From positions 1-59,014 of the forward strand of contig JABCPU010000404.1 in assembly GCA_016800925.1 (NCBI GenBank): a stretch of DNA of 59,014 nt, written 5' to 3'. The first letter of the stretch is position 1. The number at the start of each line of letters is the position of its first letter. The position numbers were made by a program, and so were the translations under genes. This DNA comes from Suillus spraguei. Its lineage: Eukaryota > Basidiomycota > Agaricomycetes > Boletales > Suillaceae. Shown piece by piece: positions 8,923 through 21,800 of the stretch. The notes beneath the pieces are model-generated. The model saw nothing but the letters and a program-made list of their open reading frames with translations, was not told the origin of the DNA and searched no databases.

Positions 8923-11197
8923 TCAAGAACGAGACAAACATTGAGGGTCGAGGTTTTGGTAAGGGATTTGTTCGGATAGACCACCGCAGCCCTCCTTGAT
9001 CGTACCCATGTAGCCGTACTTGGGCGTGAGCTGGCGCTCGATGAGCCATGTACCCATCTTCGAACCAAGCTGAAAGAGACGTTAGTGTCAACCTACTACA
9101 CATGAACGGATACATACCCCGGTCTTTTGGTTCAATGACTCAACGACTAGCACGAAGGGGCTCGAGCCGATCTTCCTGAGCGTTTGTTCATCGATCAAGT
9201 TGAGCGTAGGCTTGTTGATCAAGCCAACATCCAGGCCCTCCCGGCGGCAGCGCAGGACAGCGTCCCACGAACGGTAGAGCATCTCACCGAAGGAGACAAC
9301 ATACCCAGCCTTGCCCTCAACAATCGTCTCGTCCTTACCAGGCACAAACTCGTAGCCGTCACCGAAGAATTTGGTACCGTCCTCCTTGAGGATGTAAGGC
9401 ACCTTCGAACGCGTAGAGAAGACGAAGCGGAGGCCACGCTCAAAGAAGACGCGCTGGATGACAGCCACCATCTGCAATGGGTCGGCAGGGAAGTACAACC
9501 ACGATTGAACATCAGAGAGACCGTTGTCAGCGAAGAAGGAGTTGATACCAAAGTGGCAAGTGTTGTCGGCCATCTATTGATGAAGTGAGCTTCAAACCTC
9601 AGATCTAACATCGATAATTCACACACCTCATCAACACCAGAGTGCGAGAAATGACTAAGAACATTGCAGTTATTCAAGCGGGCCATGGTGACCTCAGAGA
9701 TGACCATCTCAAGGAAAGCGGAGAACGTCGAGAAGACACCGAACTTGTTCGCATCGAAACCGAAACCAGCAGCTGTCGAAAAGTTTCCACGTTCCATAAT
9801 ACCGGATGGAACAAACACCTCAGGGTGCTTTTGGTGGATAACCTTGAGACCAGTGGAACCCTCGAGATCACCTTTTTTATTTTTTTATTTGAGATGAGCT
9901 AAATTCTTAAATTTATAAATTAACTCACTGTCGATCACCATGACTTTCTCAGCAGCCTCCTCCTTGCTAAGCTTGTCCAACACCAAGTTGACAGCTTCGC
10001 CAAAGACAACACGGTTTGCGCCAACCTCCTTGGTGGAGCCAATGTACGAGTATGGCACGCTCGAAGGCTTGATGTTGGTGAGGATGTCCTCCGACACTGA
10101 AGTGGGGTATCCCCGCGCGGTGAGGTATTTGATAGCGGCCTTCACAGGAATAACATCGTGTCCGTGAGTGCTACCCTCGATGTCCGCAACACCTGGCGCC
10201 ATAAGACGCTTGGCGACGACTGAACCAGCATCAAAATTCAAGTTACGATGGGAAATCGAGAGGCTTACCAGCAGCAGGACCATTGTGGGTGACAATAGCG
10301 GCAATGGCGGCCCACAGGGCGTCGATGTCCTCACCCTGAACGGTGTAGACCTTGAGACCGTGACCCTCGAGAGTCTTACTGACGTCGTAACCCTTCAGGT
10401 ACTGAGATGGGTGTCCGGCGATAGTGACGTCATTGTCATCGATCAACAATTTGACGTTCAAGTTCTGCGCGACGGCCAATCTAGCAGCCTCGGCATCGTT
10501 ACCCTCCTGCTGGGAACCATCGGAACCCAGACAGAAGACAACTTTCTCCTTGTTTGCCAGGGCGACACCGTTCACCATGGGCCACATGTGACCGAGACGG
10601 CCAGAGGAGAACTTGACACCAGGTGTCAAACCTAGTTCGGGGTGACCAGGTAACTTTGAGTTGGCTTCACGGTAGTGAAGGAGATGCTCAGGGGGGATGT
10701 GCCCATCGAGAGCAGAGAGGAGGTATTGAGTTGCGACACGGTGACCTTGGTATATTGTTAGGTCAAGTCCAAAAGACGCATATATTCATTTACATACCTG
10801 CTTCGTCGAAGACGATGGGGAGGTACTTCTCCGATGCCTCGAATAAGCTAAGGAGGATGCACACCTCCGGAATGGTATCATAAGCTCCACCTGATGCGAA
10901 CGGTAAGCGAAAAGCAAGCTATCAGATCAAAGCCACAAACCAGTGTGCCCGCTCACTCCTCGAGCAGCACCTGTTGCGGTGAAGAGCACCAGAGCATCAC
11001 GGAGAAGCTGGATATTGTGTAGAAGAGTCGATTTCTGCTCTGCAGTCAACTGAGGCTTGGAGGGATCAAGGGTCAATCTAATCACATCCGAGTTACGGGA
11101 ACCCTTATTGAGCACACGATCCGAGTCTACTGCAAGAGGACACTGACTTTCTGTACTTTTTGAGATCAATTGGGAACGCGCTCGCTGTGCTAGGCAT
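8923..11197 (-). CDS. Transketolase family (dihydroxyacetone-synthase-like), eight exons
   Basis: Exons 11148-11197, 10941-11077, 10798-10890, 10269-10745, 9929-10219, 9627-9871, 9118-9573 and 8923-9069 give an open frame of 631 residues. Family motifs in order: GHTGGAYDT, VFDEAGHRVATQYLL, GVKFSSGRLGHMWP, a thiamine-diphosphate site (GSDGSQQEGNDAEAARLA then DDNDVTI), EGSTHGHDVI, and a transketolase C-terminal domain (SFGEMLYRSWDA). The enzyme should transfer two-carbon ketol units using thiamine diphosphate and Mg2+. In methylotrophic yeasts the dihydroxyacetone-synthase branch condenses xylulose 5-phosphate with formaldehyde. The C-terminus reads CLSRS, not a canonical peroxisomal tripeptide, so a cytosolic location is more likely. 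Substrate preference cannot be told from sequence alone. No lesions are seen. Confidence 0.9.
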
Positions 11198-13190
11198 TTT
11201 GGGGGATCAAGCGCTTCGGAGGTCTGTAATTGTGGTGAGATGACGGACTAATTCAATGGATCCTCACCTTTATCAAGGTGAGCGTGTGAACTTGCACATC
11301 CGCGGGCCGCGCTGGTAGCGAGCAACTCAGAAACGTTCGAAAGCTTTCACAAGCGAGAGTACACCGGAGCGCACTAAGCTAGCCCGAGTGCAAGGTTACT
11401 AGGCCATTTGCTCACAGCACTGCTTAACTTCGACGAGAGAACCCACACTACCGTGAGTATCTTCACATTTAGATTAGTGTACATCTTCCCAATCATGTGA
11501 GCGTCGTCACAGTTTCATGAGTATCGGTGGAAGTTCTGTGAGTCTCGTATCTGCCTTCTTGCGAGTTTCTATGGATGAACGAATCCTGACGCTTTGCATA
11601 GATATACCAGGCACGTTCTTAGTACTCGGCCTGGGATGGTTACTACGTAACTTTCCCCGCATGCGTTTACACGAACCTGCATCCCTTCCGGAAGCTAAAA
11701 TGATACAGGAACCCGGTGGGGGCGGTGCTCCTGACGAATGATTGTGGTTGATCTAATTATGGTGGAGTGAAACGTCAGGCATACTACTTTGTACAGCCCT
11801 CGACGAATTTCGAAGGTTGAGTACGTCTGCTAGTGGAGGCTTACAACCTAATGGGCCGGCTCTTATAATGAGTACTTTAAGCATGTCCCCTCAAATTTGT
11901 GATATCTACCACGATTTGTACTTGTAACTGATATCCCAAGTGTGGGGGACTATGCTAAAATTTTAAGTTCCGCAACGTCAATGACTTGAAATTGGGTCCA
12001 GTTTCGTGTACGGGTTTTATCCATGCAAGCTCTCTCCAAGGTTTAAGCGAGTCTAATTAATGCTTACTGTATACCGAGGGGTCTAAATAGGTTGGTTCTT
12101 CGACGTGGTCGTCTCGGGAAGGTGCACCGGCAGCAATGGTCTACATAGACATGCGATATGTGAGAGTGTTAAACCACCACGTTCTGAGTGCAGACAATAA
12201 ACAGTGGTGTTGACATCGGTGAGCAGCGGAGATAGTAAGACGATTGGATTGACCTTTGAGATATAATTAACAACAAGTCTGATCAGGCTTAGGTTGGCCG
12301 CGGCGCCGCACACGCAGTGGCGCTTCGAGTTGCGAAAGAGAAGTGGATGCGCTTTTGTCAAATGTTAGAAAGAACTTATCTCTCTCACGATCTATCATAG
12401 ACCAATCCGAATTTTAGGCGTCCTATTGTCCGAAACGATAAGAGCCAGAGGGCAAATTTCTGCACGACTTGAACGTGTCCGCTGACCTCCCAAAGAACTC
12501 CGAAGGCAGTCGCTGCTACTTTGGTTCGGATCCGAGGAATGTGATGAGGCGATGATTATACCCGATACCCAGTTCAAGTCCGAGTGGCATGCTGCAAAGA
12601 AGAACTCGTGATCATTATGTACCGGTTACCTCTCAGTTGTGTAAGTTTGTTTGTTGGCGCGTTTCAAACACGTGGTCAACCTGAAGTAGTGTATCCCGTG
12701 ATGACAGGCTATGCTGGTTCATCCGTGTCCGATCAATCACCTTGGTGAACCGAGAAATCAGCGTTCGAGACTATAGCGATGCATCGACGTACTTGTTGAC
12801 CCTAGTCTTGACACCGAATTGGCACTGCTGGAGGCAATTAGATCACAGCTTCAAGTCAGCCTATCTGCGGCGAATTGTCGAAGCTAAGCCTTGTAAGTTC
12901 TGGTCCTCAGCTTATGCAACTACCAATATTTCCTCACGGGAGGAGTTCTCCAATACTATGCTACCAATTTCAGCTAGTCCGCGTATTTGGTTGACGTGCT
13001 CAGCTTTCTGTCAAACCTCAAACTAGCCAGAAACGCTGCGCACCAGTGTCCCGATGGGGTTTGGTCGGTAGTCCAGGGCTGGGACCACTTAAGACGAACC
13101 GTCACTCCATCATATGGTGGATTGTACACTCTCCTTTTGGTGAGATACGTTCATCCTTCTGTTCATGACACTTACGTTCTCTGCTTTATA
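11198..13190. other. Intergenic; possible small spliced transcript, then transporter promoter
   Basis: No convincing gene. Around 11430-11740 on the plus strand there are two good-looking introns (GTGAGT at 11453 to CACAG near 11513, and GTGAGT at 11539 to CATAG near 11602) and an unspliced 74-codon frame at 11517 with a hydrophobic run (FLVLGLGWLL). This could be a short non-conserved transcript. From about 12655 onward the sequence is shared with the upstream region of the second transporter copy, so it probably holds the transporter promoter. Confidence 0.4.
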
Positions 13191-15025
13191 ATGGTCACGA
13201 CTTTGAAAAAAGAGCTTCTGGATATCATCCAGTATCGCAATGCCTACTTTCTTGCATTCTCAGCAACTACAGGATTCGTTTGCTTTGGTTGGGAGATCGG
13301 TCTAATAGGTGGCGTGATTACATTGCCATCATTTCAAGAATCTTTCGGTCTACTATCGGAATCAGCTTCTGCACGCGCCAGCTTGAGCGCGAATATAGTT
13401 TCGGTCCTACAGGCGGGTGGATTGTGAGTGCTCATTTTTTCCGCTCAATACAATTAGGCTCATATATTTAGCTTTGGGGCATTATTCTTGAGCTTCTCTG
13501 CAAGCCGATTTGGGAGAAAACCTATTCTATTGATTTCGGGAGTCATCTACCTTATTGGAAGCATCATCCAGGCAACAACTGCAATTGGAACGTCCCCAGC
13601 TGTCGCATTAAAAATCTTTTATTTTTCCCGTTTCCTCGGGGGTGTAGGAATAGGTTCGATGTCAGCCTTGGTGCCAACGTACGTTTCCGAATGTGCCCCG
13701 AGAGCCATACGCGGTCGATGTACAGGCAGCATTGAAGTTTCCGTGGGACTGGGAAATATGCTGGCTTGTGGGTGTCACTTCCAGACTATGTCAATCTTCC
13801 TGATCAATATAATATAGTTTGGGTCAACTACAGCGTTTCCATCAATATGTCACCAGGACAAATGCAGTGGCGATTGCCCATCATCGCCCAGATTATACCT
13901 GGGGCACTCTTCCTGTTTTTTATGCTTTTCCAACCCGAGTCTCCCCGTTGGCTCGTAGAACGTGGCCGCTACGACGAAGCAGCTACAGTCCTTGCGTATA
14001 TCACGAGGAAGGGCCAGGATGATGATGCCGTCGTGTTGACTCTCAGAGAGATTCGCGCCGATTTCGTAGGAAAGCATAGACTGCCGCTGCTCACACAATT
14101 CCGCAAGATGGGAGAATCGAAAATCATACTTTTGCGTTGCATCATCCCTTCCCTTGCCACCTTCTTCCAGCAGTGGTCCGGCACGAACGCAGTTAATTAC
14201 TATGCCCCTGAAATTTTTGCCGGCCTCGGTTTCTCATCTGTTTCGTCAACGCTATTTGCTACTGGCGTATATGGTGTCGTAAAATTCGTCGTCACATGCA
14301 TAACTCTTGCCTTTGTCATCGAAAGTTGGGGTCGGAAGAGGACCCTGATTTATGGCGGTCTAGCGCAGGGTTTGATGATGCTATGGATTGGCGGGTGGGC
14401 TGGTGCTCACCCGAACGAGGGCGTTGTGCCAGGAACATACGTTTCTATTGTCGCCATATATCTCTTCGGTGTCTTCTTTGGCTTAGGTTGGGGTTTTACT
14501 CCCCTTGTCCTGGGCTCTGAAGTTGCCCCAGGTCATCTCCGTGCGGCCGTCATGTCCCTCGCAACGGCGGTTACGTGGCTGTTTACTTACGTCATCGCCC
14601 AAATCACCCCTATCATGCTGGACCGCATAACCTACGGGACTTACCTCGTGTTCGGCGTTGCCTCATTTATAATGGCAGCATGGGTATATTTCTTCATACC
14701 CGAGACGACTGGGTATCCACTGGAAGATATCAAATATCTCTTCGAGAGTGACATCATTCTTCGCTCGTTGGAAGACGCGCCTGGGGGCAGGATTTTCATT
14801 GGGAAGCGCCGTGCCGTCTCTGTGGAGGAGCTCAAGGCCGCCGCCGATGCCCTTCCGATGAATAGTTCTAAGGAAAATTTACAGGAGATGAAGGAGGAAG
14901 CGTCCGTGCAGGGTCATTCCCCTACGAATTCAAATTCACGAGTGCGAGAAGATGCTCTTATCATATGAACGCAACGTATTACGGTAGTTGAATGAATTTG
15001 TGTGTAACTTGTTTGTTATTCTACA
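12655..15025 (+). repeat. Segmental duplication, copy A (transporter locus)
   Basis: About 2.3 kb here is highly similar, in the same orientation, to 52390-54705. It includes about 500 bp upstream, all three exons and both introns. Similarity starts at GTTTCAAACACGTG and fades soon after the stop codon. Upstream copies differ by several indels; the coding parts differ mostly by substitutions. Confidence 0.9.
13191..14968 (+). CDS. MFS sugar-porter-type transporter, copy A
   Basis: Three exons (13191-13423, 13472-13767, 13818-14968) give 559 residues, normal for a fungal sugar porter. About twelve membrane spans are expected. Family signatures: ASRFGRKP between helices 2 and 3, APRAIRGRCTG, PESPRWLVERGRYDEA at the central loop, QQWSGTNAVNYYAPEIF, GRKRTLIYGG, and PETTGYPLEDIKYLFE after the last helix. 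It should be a plasma-membrane proton symporter or facilitator for a sugar or related polyol/acid; the substrate is not predictable. The cytosolic tail is Ser-rich and ends DALII. The upstream region is shared with the second copy, so both may be regulated alike unless promoter indels matter. A pogo-like element starts 100 bp downstream. Confidence 0.9.
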
Positions 15026-15067
15026 TGCACCGCCAACTGCCAAAAACCTATCACAGTCTAAAAGTGG

Positions 15068-17114
15068 TACTATCATGCCGGGTAATCTGCAACATTTTCA
15101 GCAAATCTTTTGTAGCTCGTCAATCACTTCATATTATCTTCCACGAAGTTAGGGTGTTGTAGATTCGTACCGCCTCTATATAGATCTGATTTTTGCTCAT
15201 TTTTAGGATTTTGTAGTGTGGTGTTGGATGAAAGCCGAGAAAATTCAGGGTCTGACTGCTAATCTGCAAAATATGGTCACGTCGAGTCACACCTCGGCAT
15301 AGCACCGGCACAGTCAACTTTGACTCTCCGCACTGCGCTCTCGATCTGTTGACGTTGAGTCGTCGAACTGGAAGCTTAATGCTCTGATAAATAATGAATA
15401 CAGCAACGTATTATTATCAAGTATCATGATTCATGTAATTATTGTGAGTGTACTGGTGATATGGTCCTGAATAAGGTTGACCGCGCGCAACATCATACAT
15501 TTGTACCTCAGCACCAACTCGAAAATCCACTCTACTACCAGCTGCCGGTGCAAAGTGAGGAATAGGTGGAGGTGCCAAATAGTGCATGGGATAATATGGG
15601 GGCGCATACCTGCCAGGTGGGGGAAGATCCATGCATGACATCGAGGGTTGAGGGATAGGCTGCGGTTGATAGCTGCCAAATGGTGCATGCGTTGAATTTT
15701 GATGACTCGGCGTGTCTTGCGGTACTGACTCAGTAGTGTTATTGCCGGTTTCAACATGCTGCCTGCAAGAATGGGCAGGATTAAATAAACCCTCGTACCA
15801 CTGGTTTTTCTTGAGTTCTGGTTGGCCGTCAAAGAACTGCACAATTTGCTGGAGCAGCTCTGCCTTGAGTCCAGTCTCCAGTAATCACAAGGCCGCAGCT
15901 ATGTCACATAGCTTGTCCAATTTTTTTTGTCTTGATTGCGGCTGTAAATGCAACTTGGGACCACTCCTGCTCTGCTTGCCTATCATGTTTTCCCTGCTCC
16001 TCTGCGACCTTCTTCTGTTTGCTCACCTCCTCTTGACATTCGTGCTCAGCCTGTTTGGCCTCCAGTCCCCTCAGCTCCATGCAGCCTTCCTCTGATGTCA
16101 GTACCCTCAAATATGGCTTCATTTGTTTCTTGCCTGATCCCTTGCGAGATTTGTCTTTGAGCTTCTTGTTTAACCGTTCCTTGTAGTGCTTGGCCATCTG
16201 ACCTGAAAAATAGCAGTGAGTCTCTGCTGCATCTTTTTGATACATCAATAATTCATTCTCTTGACACAGCCATTCAACCTCTTCTTCAGCATCTTGGAAA
16301 CGCTCTGCCATTGTTTTCGGTCACTTGATCAGTGCAGGTGTTGCTCTTGGAGAGAGGGTGACCCGTCATAGCCAGGTACTTGGCCCAGTCACATATTGTT
16401 GCTTCCTGCCCTTCAGTTAGTTGGCTGTTTTTGTGGGCTTTTGAATGAGGTTTAGTGAGGTTCTGTGCCTGCTGACGAAGAGTATGGTATGAGACTTTAA
16501 ACTCTGCAGCTGCTGTTTGGAGGTTCTCGGTCTTCTTCTCTCTGATAGCCTGATTAGCAGCAGTGAAGTTGGCTTTGCAAATCACATCTTCTTAAGCTTT
16601 CTTCTGACTGGTAGTATGCCTGTGGTTTTGTGCCATTGTAACAAGGATGTGAGAATGATGCAAGAGGAGACAACAATGCAAGACTTCGTGCACTTGCCAA
16701 GTGTGCTGTAGAGGAGATTGAATTTGTTACACACTCTCCTATCTACTGTCACATTTTCATACATGTCATTAATTCTTCCTCTATAGCATCTTAAAATGAC
16801 AGGATGAGCTTTATCAAAATCATGTTCTGTAATCCTGACGAGGTGATTGTTGTGCTCCAGGTATAACTTTGGGAATATACCTGCAGGATCTATGGGATCT
16901 GGATGATTTATGTTCCTGCATGGTTACAAATTACCACTATTTCATCTCTTGCAGCTGCAACACACAAGAAATTTTCATTCTAGATGGACAGTATATCATA
17001 GATAAGTAGTCTACATATGCATGAATTTTTTTGAAGTGAGTTGAGCAGTGCATTGAGGTGTTTTGAACATTTTGCATATTACATGCATGTTGCAGATTAC
17101 CTGGAATGATAGTA
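15068..17114 (-). mobile_element. Pogo-like DNA transposon relic with TIRs
   Basis: Inverted repeats of about 28 bases (15068-15095 against 17087-17114, 26 of 28 matching; core GGTAATCTGCAACAT) with TA at both ends, the target dinucleotide of the Tc1/pogo group. The interior encodes on the minus strand a psq-type helix-turn-helix and a coiled-coil tail but no DDE catalytic core. A non-autonomous derivative is the likely reading. Confidence 0.7.
15417..16585 (-). pseudogene. Pogo-type transposase fragment: HTH and coiled coil, DDE missing
   Basis: From 16585 downward a frame of about 99 codons has a psq-type HTH (AAAEFKVSYHTLRQQAQNLT) followed by the start of a CENP-B-type region (LTEGQEATICDWAKYLAMTG). 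The frame breaks just where the DDE domain should begin. From 16311 a second frame of 135 codons is a Lys/Glu-rich coiled coil (AERFQDAEEEVEWLCQENEL), the usual C-terminal tail of agaricomycete pogo proteins. A Pro-rich frame at 15417-15842 (PPPGRYAPPYYPMHYLAPPP) ends the unit. The catalytic core of some 200 residues has been deleted, so the product cannot catalyse transposition; a DNA-binding fragment could still be made. Confidence 0.65.
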
Positions 17115-18465
17115 CCCTGTGGCTGACCTCACAGCAGCCTCAGTACAATGAATTTCTCAGCACCTCTTGCTGAGCAATTTAATATATATATAAGGAAGCA
17201 AGACAGCGAAGGGATTGGAAGACATGTTTACAGCCACCAAAAGAGGTATCAGAGGTGCCAATGATACCCTGGCAACCAGACCTATAGTTAATATAAGAAT
17301 TGAAGATTCTAAGTAGATCTTGTACATTACATGGCAGGAACATCTTGCACATACCTGTCACACAGGTGAGATTCCATAGGTTGTGTATAGCTCTCCCCAA
17401 TGCTGGACATACATAGAGTCTTAGGTGTCTATGTCTGGTTAATATTTTGTGGTATCCTGATCTACAGGCAGTTACAGCCAATTATACATATTTATTTGCA
17501 CTTTGGCAAGTCGAGCATCCAAGCAAATGAAACAGGTCATGAAAATACTTTGCATTATGATGGTTTAGATACAGATGTGATTAGTTAGTGGAAATGAGTG
17601 TGATATATATGTATGTGGACAGGTGAATAAGCAGTGGCGACAGAATAAGTATCAATCCTCATTCCACAGGAGGGTGTTCTGGATAGTGGTCTGCCACTGA
17701 GGGGTGTTGCTTGTGAGGAGTTTAGGAATAACCATGTTGCCAGGAAATCCAGTAAGGTCCTACTGGAAATATTCCACCTGGATTCTTGGTGTTAATGAGT
17801 GACAATTTGTGAGGTACAGTGAGAAAACACCTACTGCTGAAATGCAGTTTCATACCCTGTACATCCACTTTGATCAGCAGCAGCCTCCTCCTTGGCAATT
17901 TTATGAATATCTCATGATACGAAAAATCAGATGCAGAGCCACCTCCATCCCATTCCTATTATCTGACTCAGAAGCCACCTCCCACCTCATTCATTTCATT
18001 AATGCTACCAGCAGATTGAAGGCTACATTCAGTGATGTACCACTCCCTTGCATGCCAGCTGATAGATGACCTGCCACTCCTTTACTGTACAGATAGTTGT
18101 AACATCAAGAACATCAAATCATCACTCCTCCCCCTCAAACCTTCTCCAACACACTCACATACATGGAATCAACAAGCCTCTCACTGGACTGAGTCAGTGA
18201 ATCTAGAAGAACCCATCATTCACCATTGGGATCCCACTACTCATTCACTGCATTCAGACCGATTCCTGTACTAGCCTGTAAAGGCCGAGTATGTGTTACA
18301 CCTTACTTTGATAGACATTTATCTCTCATGCACGTACACACAAAGTCATTTCATCCTTACTGAATTGTGCATCTAAAATGGCTGGCGGGAATGGTGGACT
18401 GGTGGGGTATGCCTTACATCAGGGCATTTGCGAATTCAGAGATGGGAACAGGGCACTGGGGGCCA
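17115..18465. other. AT-rich stretch, no gene recognised
   Basis: No open frame looks real and no repeat was matched within the window. Confidence 0.4.
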
Positions 18466-18483
18466 TTAGACTAGATTGTATTG

Positions 18484-18812
18484 TCCTACATAGAGCCTGC
18501 TCTGAAAGGACACAAATAGGAAACAAAAAAAAAACTTACAAACATTTTCAAGTGAGATGTTGATGAAGTTCCAGAATTTTCCTGCACTGAAAACAACAGG
18601 CCTGCCATTGTCTCCCAAGCCAGAGTTATCTGAGTGAAGTGGGCAACCATTTAACACAGTGGTATCGACACCTTCATTATCTTCAGGCTCATAATCTGGA
18701 TCCATGTCTCCATTTCCACTCAAGTTCTCATCCAAGCCATCAGTCTCAGGTGAATTACCATTGACAATGAATCCAGCAGTGTCTGTATCATTTATTTCCT
18801 GAGGTTCATTAG
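18484..18812 (-). pseudogene. Unrecognised acidic protein fragment with an intron-like break
   Basis: A minus-strand frame reads an acidic segment (NGDMDPDYEPEDNEGVD) followed by GRPVVFSAGKFWNFINISLE. It then meets a convincing splice pair (GTAAG followed by a pyrimidine tract ending TTTCAG, around 18505-18545), after which the frame could continue. The upstream end is cut by the LTR remnant at 18813. I do not recognise the family. A truncated host or transposon accessory gene is plausible. Confidence 0.4.
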
Positions 18813-18884
18813 TGTTAAGACTGTACTCAAAGGGTGAAAGATCCAAAGGGCTTTGGCCTCAGTTCGTGCACTGTGCCCCTTTCT
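18813..18884 (-). repeat. Truncated 3' LTR (family A)
   Basis: On the plus strand it runs from TGTTAAGACTGTACTCAAAG to GCACTGTGCCCCTTTCT, matching 24600-24672 of the full LTR. The sequence then passes straight into pol, so most of this LTR and any spacer are lost. Confidence 0.8.
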
Positions 18885-21800
18885 ACCTGGGTGAGATATA
18901 ATTTCGAATGGTCCCAAATTCTTTTCTGAAAGTTTCTTTGACTGATGAGTGGAGTGGAAGTACTTGGCCTTGACGAAGACTTGTTCTCCAATCCGGAAGT
19001 CTGGAGCGGGTTGTCTTTTAGCGTCTGCAGGTCCTTGATAGCATTTCTGGGCTTCGGACATCTCTTCTTGGAGGAACTGGTGAAGTTTGTTAAGATCTAG
19101 GGCATATTCCTGGGCATAAATGGAGGATAGGTAGGTTGCATTCCAGATGAATGGAAATGTTCAGATGATAACCCTTATTGGCAAAGAAAGGTGAAACTCC
19201 GGTAGTGGCACTTGGAGCATTATTATATGCAAACTCTGCAAGGGGCAGTAGTTCAGACCAGTTGTCCTGCTGATAGTTGCAGTAGATCCGGAGGTACTGT
19301 TCCAGCATTTGGTTGGCACATTCTGTTTGTCTGTCCCCTTCCGGATGATATCTGGATGTGAAGTGTAGTACCATGTCTAATGCCTTTCCTAAGGAATGGA
19401 AGAAATGGGATATAAACTCTGTTCCTCAATCCGAGGTTACATGGATGGAACACCATGCTTGGAGAATACATGGAGGAGAAAGAGGCGGGTGAGATCCAGA
19501 GAAGTAATGGTGTCGTGGGTCGGGATGAATATGGCTTGCTTGGATAGGTGATCTCTGATGACAAGGATAGCTGTATAGCCGGATGAGTCCAGAAGTTGCT
19601 TGATGAAATCCATAGAGATGGAATTCCATGGTTTTTCTGGGACGGGGAGTTGCTTGAGTAATCCATAGGGCTTATGTCTTGGAATTTTGGCTCGGCGCAG
19701 GATGTGCAGGATCTGACATACTCTTTGACATAGGCTCATATTCTGGGCCAGGTGTAGTTGCGTCAGACGAGCTTGAGAGTACAATTCTGTCCAAAATGTC
19801 CGGATAGGGGGTGGTCATGGCAATTCCAGAGGATGTGAAGTCGTAGGTCATTGGTATCCGGAACGTAGATACAGTTGTCACAACAAAGGAATCCACCATC
19901 GTCTATTGTCCATCTCGGATCCGAAGGAACCGGAAAATGTGTTTGTGCGATGGGGTCATTAGGGAGTGCTATCAGAATGTCTTTCTGGAGGTGTTCTGTG
20001 TCCATAAGAACAGCTGCCCTAAGAACCAGAGTTGCTAAAAAGGAACCTTGTAGGGACGAAGCTAATTGTTCCGAAGTGAATATCGGATGGAGGTTGTGAG
20101 AATTAATCTGAGCATAGTCCTTATCCCTCTCTTTAGGGTAGACGTCCCATCATCTAGTGAGGGAATCTGGTTTGACTCCGAGTTTTCCAGGACGATAACG
20201 GATAACGAGGTTGAACTGGTGGAGGAATTCGGACCAGCGGGCCTGACAATGGGAGAGGAGTTTGGTGGTAGAGAAGTACTCAAGGTTCTTGTGGTCCGTG
20301 ACAACATCTATAGGCTCAGACGAGCCTTCTAGGTAATGCTGCCAGGTTCGGAAGGCAGCATAGATGGCTAGTAGTTCCTTATCATGGACATCATAGTTGA
20401 GTTCTGCACCGGACAGTGTTCGGGAGTAAAATGCTACCAGGCAAAGTTCCGAGTCCGGGCATACAACAGACAGTATTCCAGTGATAGCATAATCTGAGGC
20501 ATCAGTTTTCACAACTATAGGAACATTCAGAATCCAATGTGTTAGCACCAGTGTAAAGATACAATCTAGCCTGGGCTGTAGATAAACCACGGCCTAAGCT
20601 AGTATGCGAGTCTTGCGCTCTACCTAGTCTGCTTCACTTGTGAAGGCAAGAACGTTCGACCCTAAAGGGAATGCTAAGTTAGTATAGTTCGATATTGCCC
20701 AACCTGTGGTGCAAGAATGCCGTCGGAGGTAGCGAGATGCTAGTGGTAATACTCCAGTCCATGGGAAACTTGCGGTAAAACTAGCGGTAAGCGTGGGAAT
20801 GCGGTAGACAAGCGGTAGCATGAACGGTAAAACTGCGGTAGTACGAGCGGTAAAACTGCGGTAGTACGAGCGGTAAAACTGCGGTAAGCGTGGGAACTTC
20901 TGCGGTAAAACAAGCGGTAGTGTAGTGATGAAGTGTGAGAAAGCGGTAGCGCTAGCGGTGAAGCGTGGGAAAGCAGTAACGAGCGGTGGTGCGTGCAGCG
21001 GTAAAGCAATTCTTAAGGAAACAGTGACTTCAGTAAAGGACTTTATTTCGTAGTGACAGTAGTGGTGACTATTCCTAAGTACTGTGTGTACTATAGGAGG
21101 GAAGTAAGGAAAGAGTACGGGTACCTAGGAATTTTATACTAAGGAATTGCTACAGAAATGGAAGGGATAGGATAAACATGCAGCAGACATGTAATAAGAC
21201 TGCACTACAGTTTACAAAACATAACGTACCGGTGAGACTGGATGGACATAGGATGGATGGTAAATCTTGCTTGAAGATGCAAATGGTTCACAGAGATTGC
21301 CGAAGATCACCGCTTCACGGGAAAGTTGCCATAGTACAGCCGCTAAGCTGCAACGAGGCTTCTGGAGTGTGGAATGATACCGTTAGATAGGGGTAAACAC
21401 ATGGTAAAGTAGGATGGTGAAGCCGAAGGTAAGGATAATGATTGCCGGTTGACACCTATATGAAAATTGCCATTTTCAAGCTCAGCGTGAGTTTGTTCAT
21501 CACACTAGAGCGGAAGTGAAGGTTTTCTTGAGTGCTTCAAATGATTTCTGGCAGTCCTCAGAAAAGTTCCAAGTGATGCCCTTGTGAGTGAGTCGAGTAA
21601 GGGGGACCACAATATCCGAGTAATTGAAGATGAAGTGACAATAGAAATTAGCAAATCTGAGGAAGGATTGGATGTCCTTGACTTTCCGAGTTCCGGCCAG
21701 TCAATGATAGACTGGATTTTCTCGGACAACATAGTCAAGCCATCCGGAGATAGGAGGTAACAAAGATATTTGACGGAGGATGAGTGGAATTCGCATTTCT

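Noticed and set aside
11517..11741. 74-codon ORF as a confident gene
   Set aside because: Two internal splice-like pairs would remove part of it, no family is recognised, and nothing similar lies by the second transporter copy.
15129..15317. Small minus-strand ORF behind the transporter
   Set aside because: It lies inside the pogo element's non-coding end and shows no recognisable sequence.
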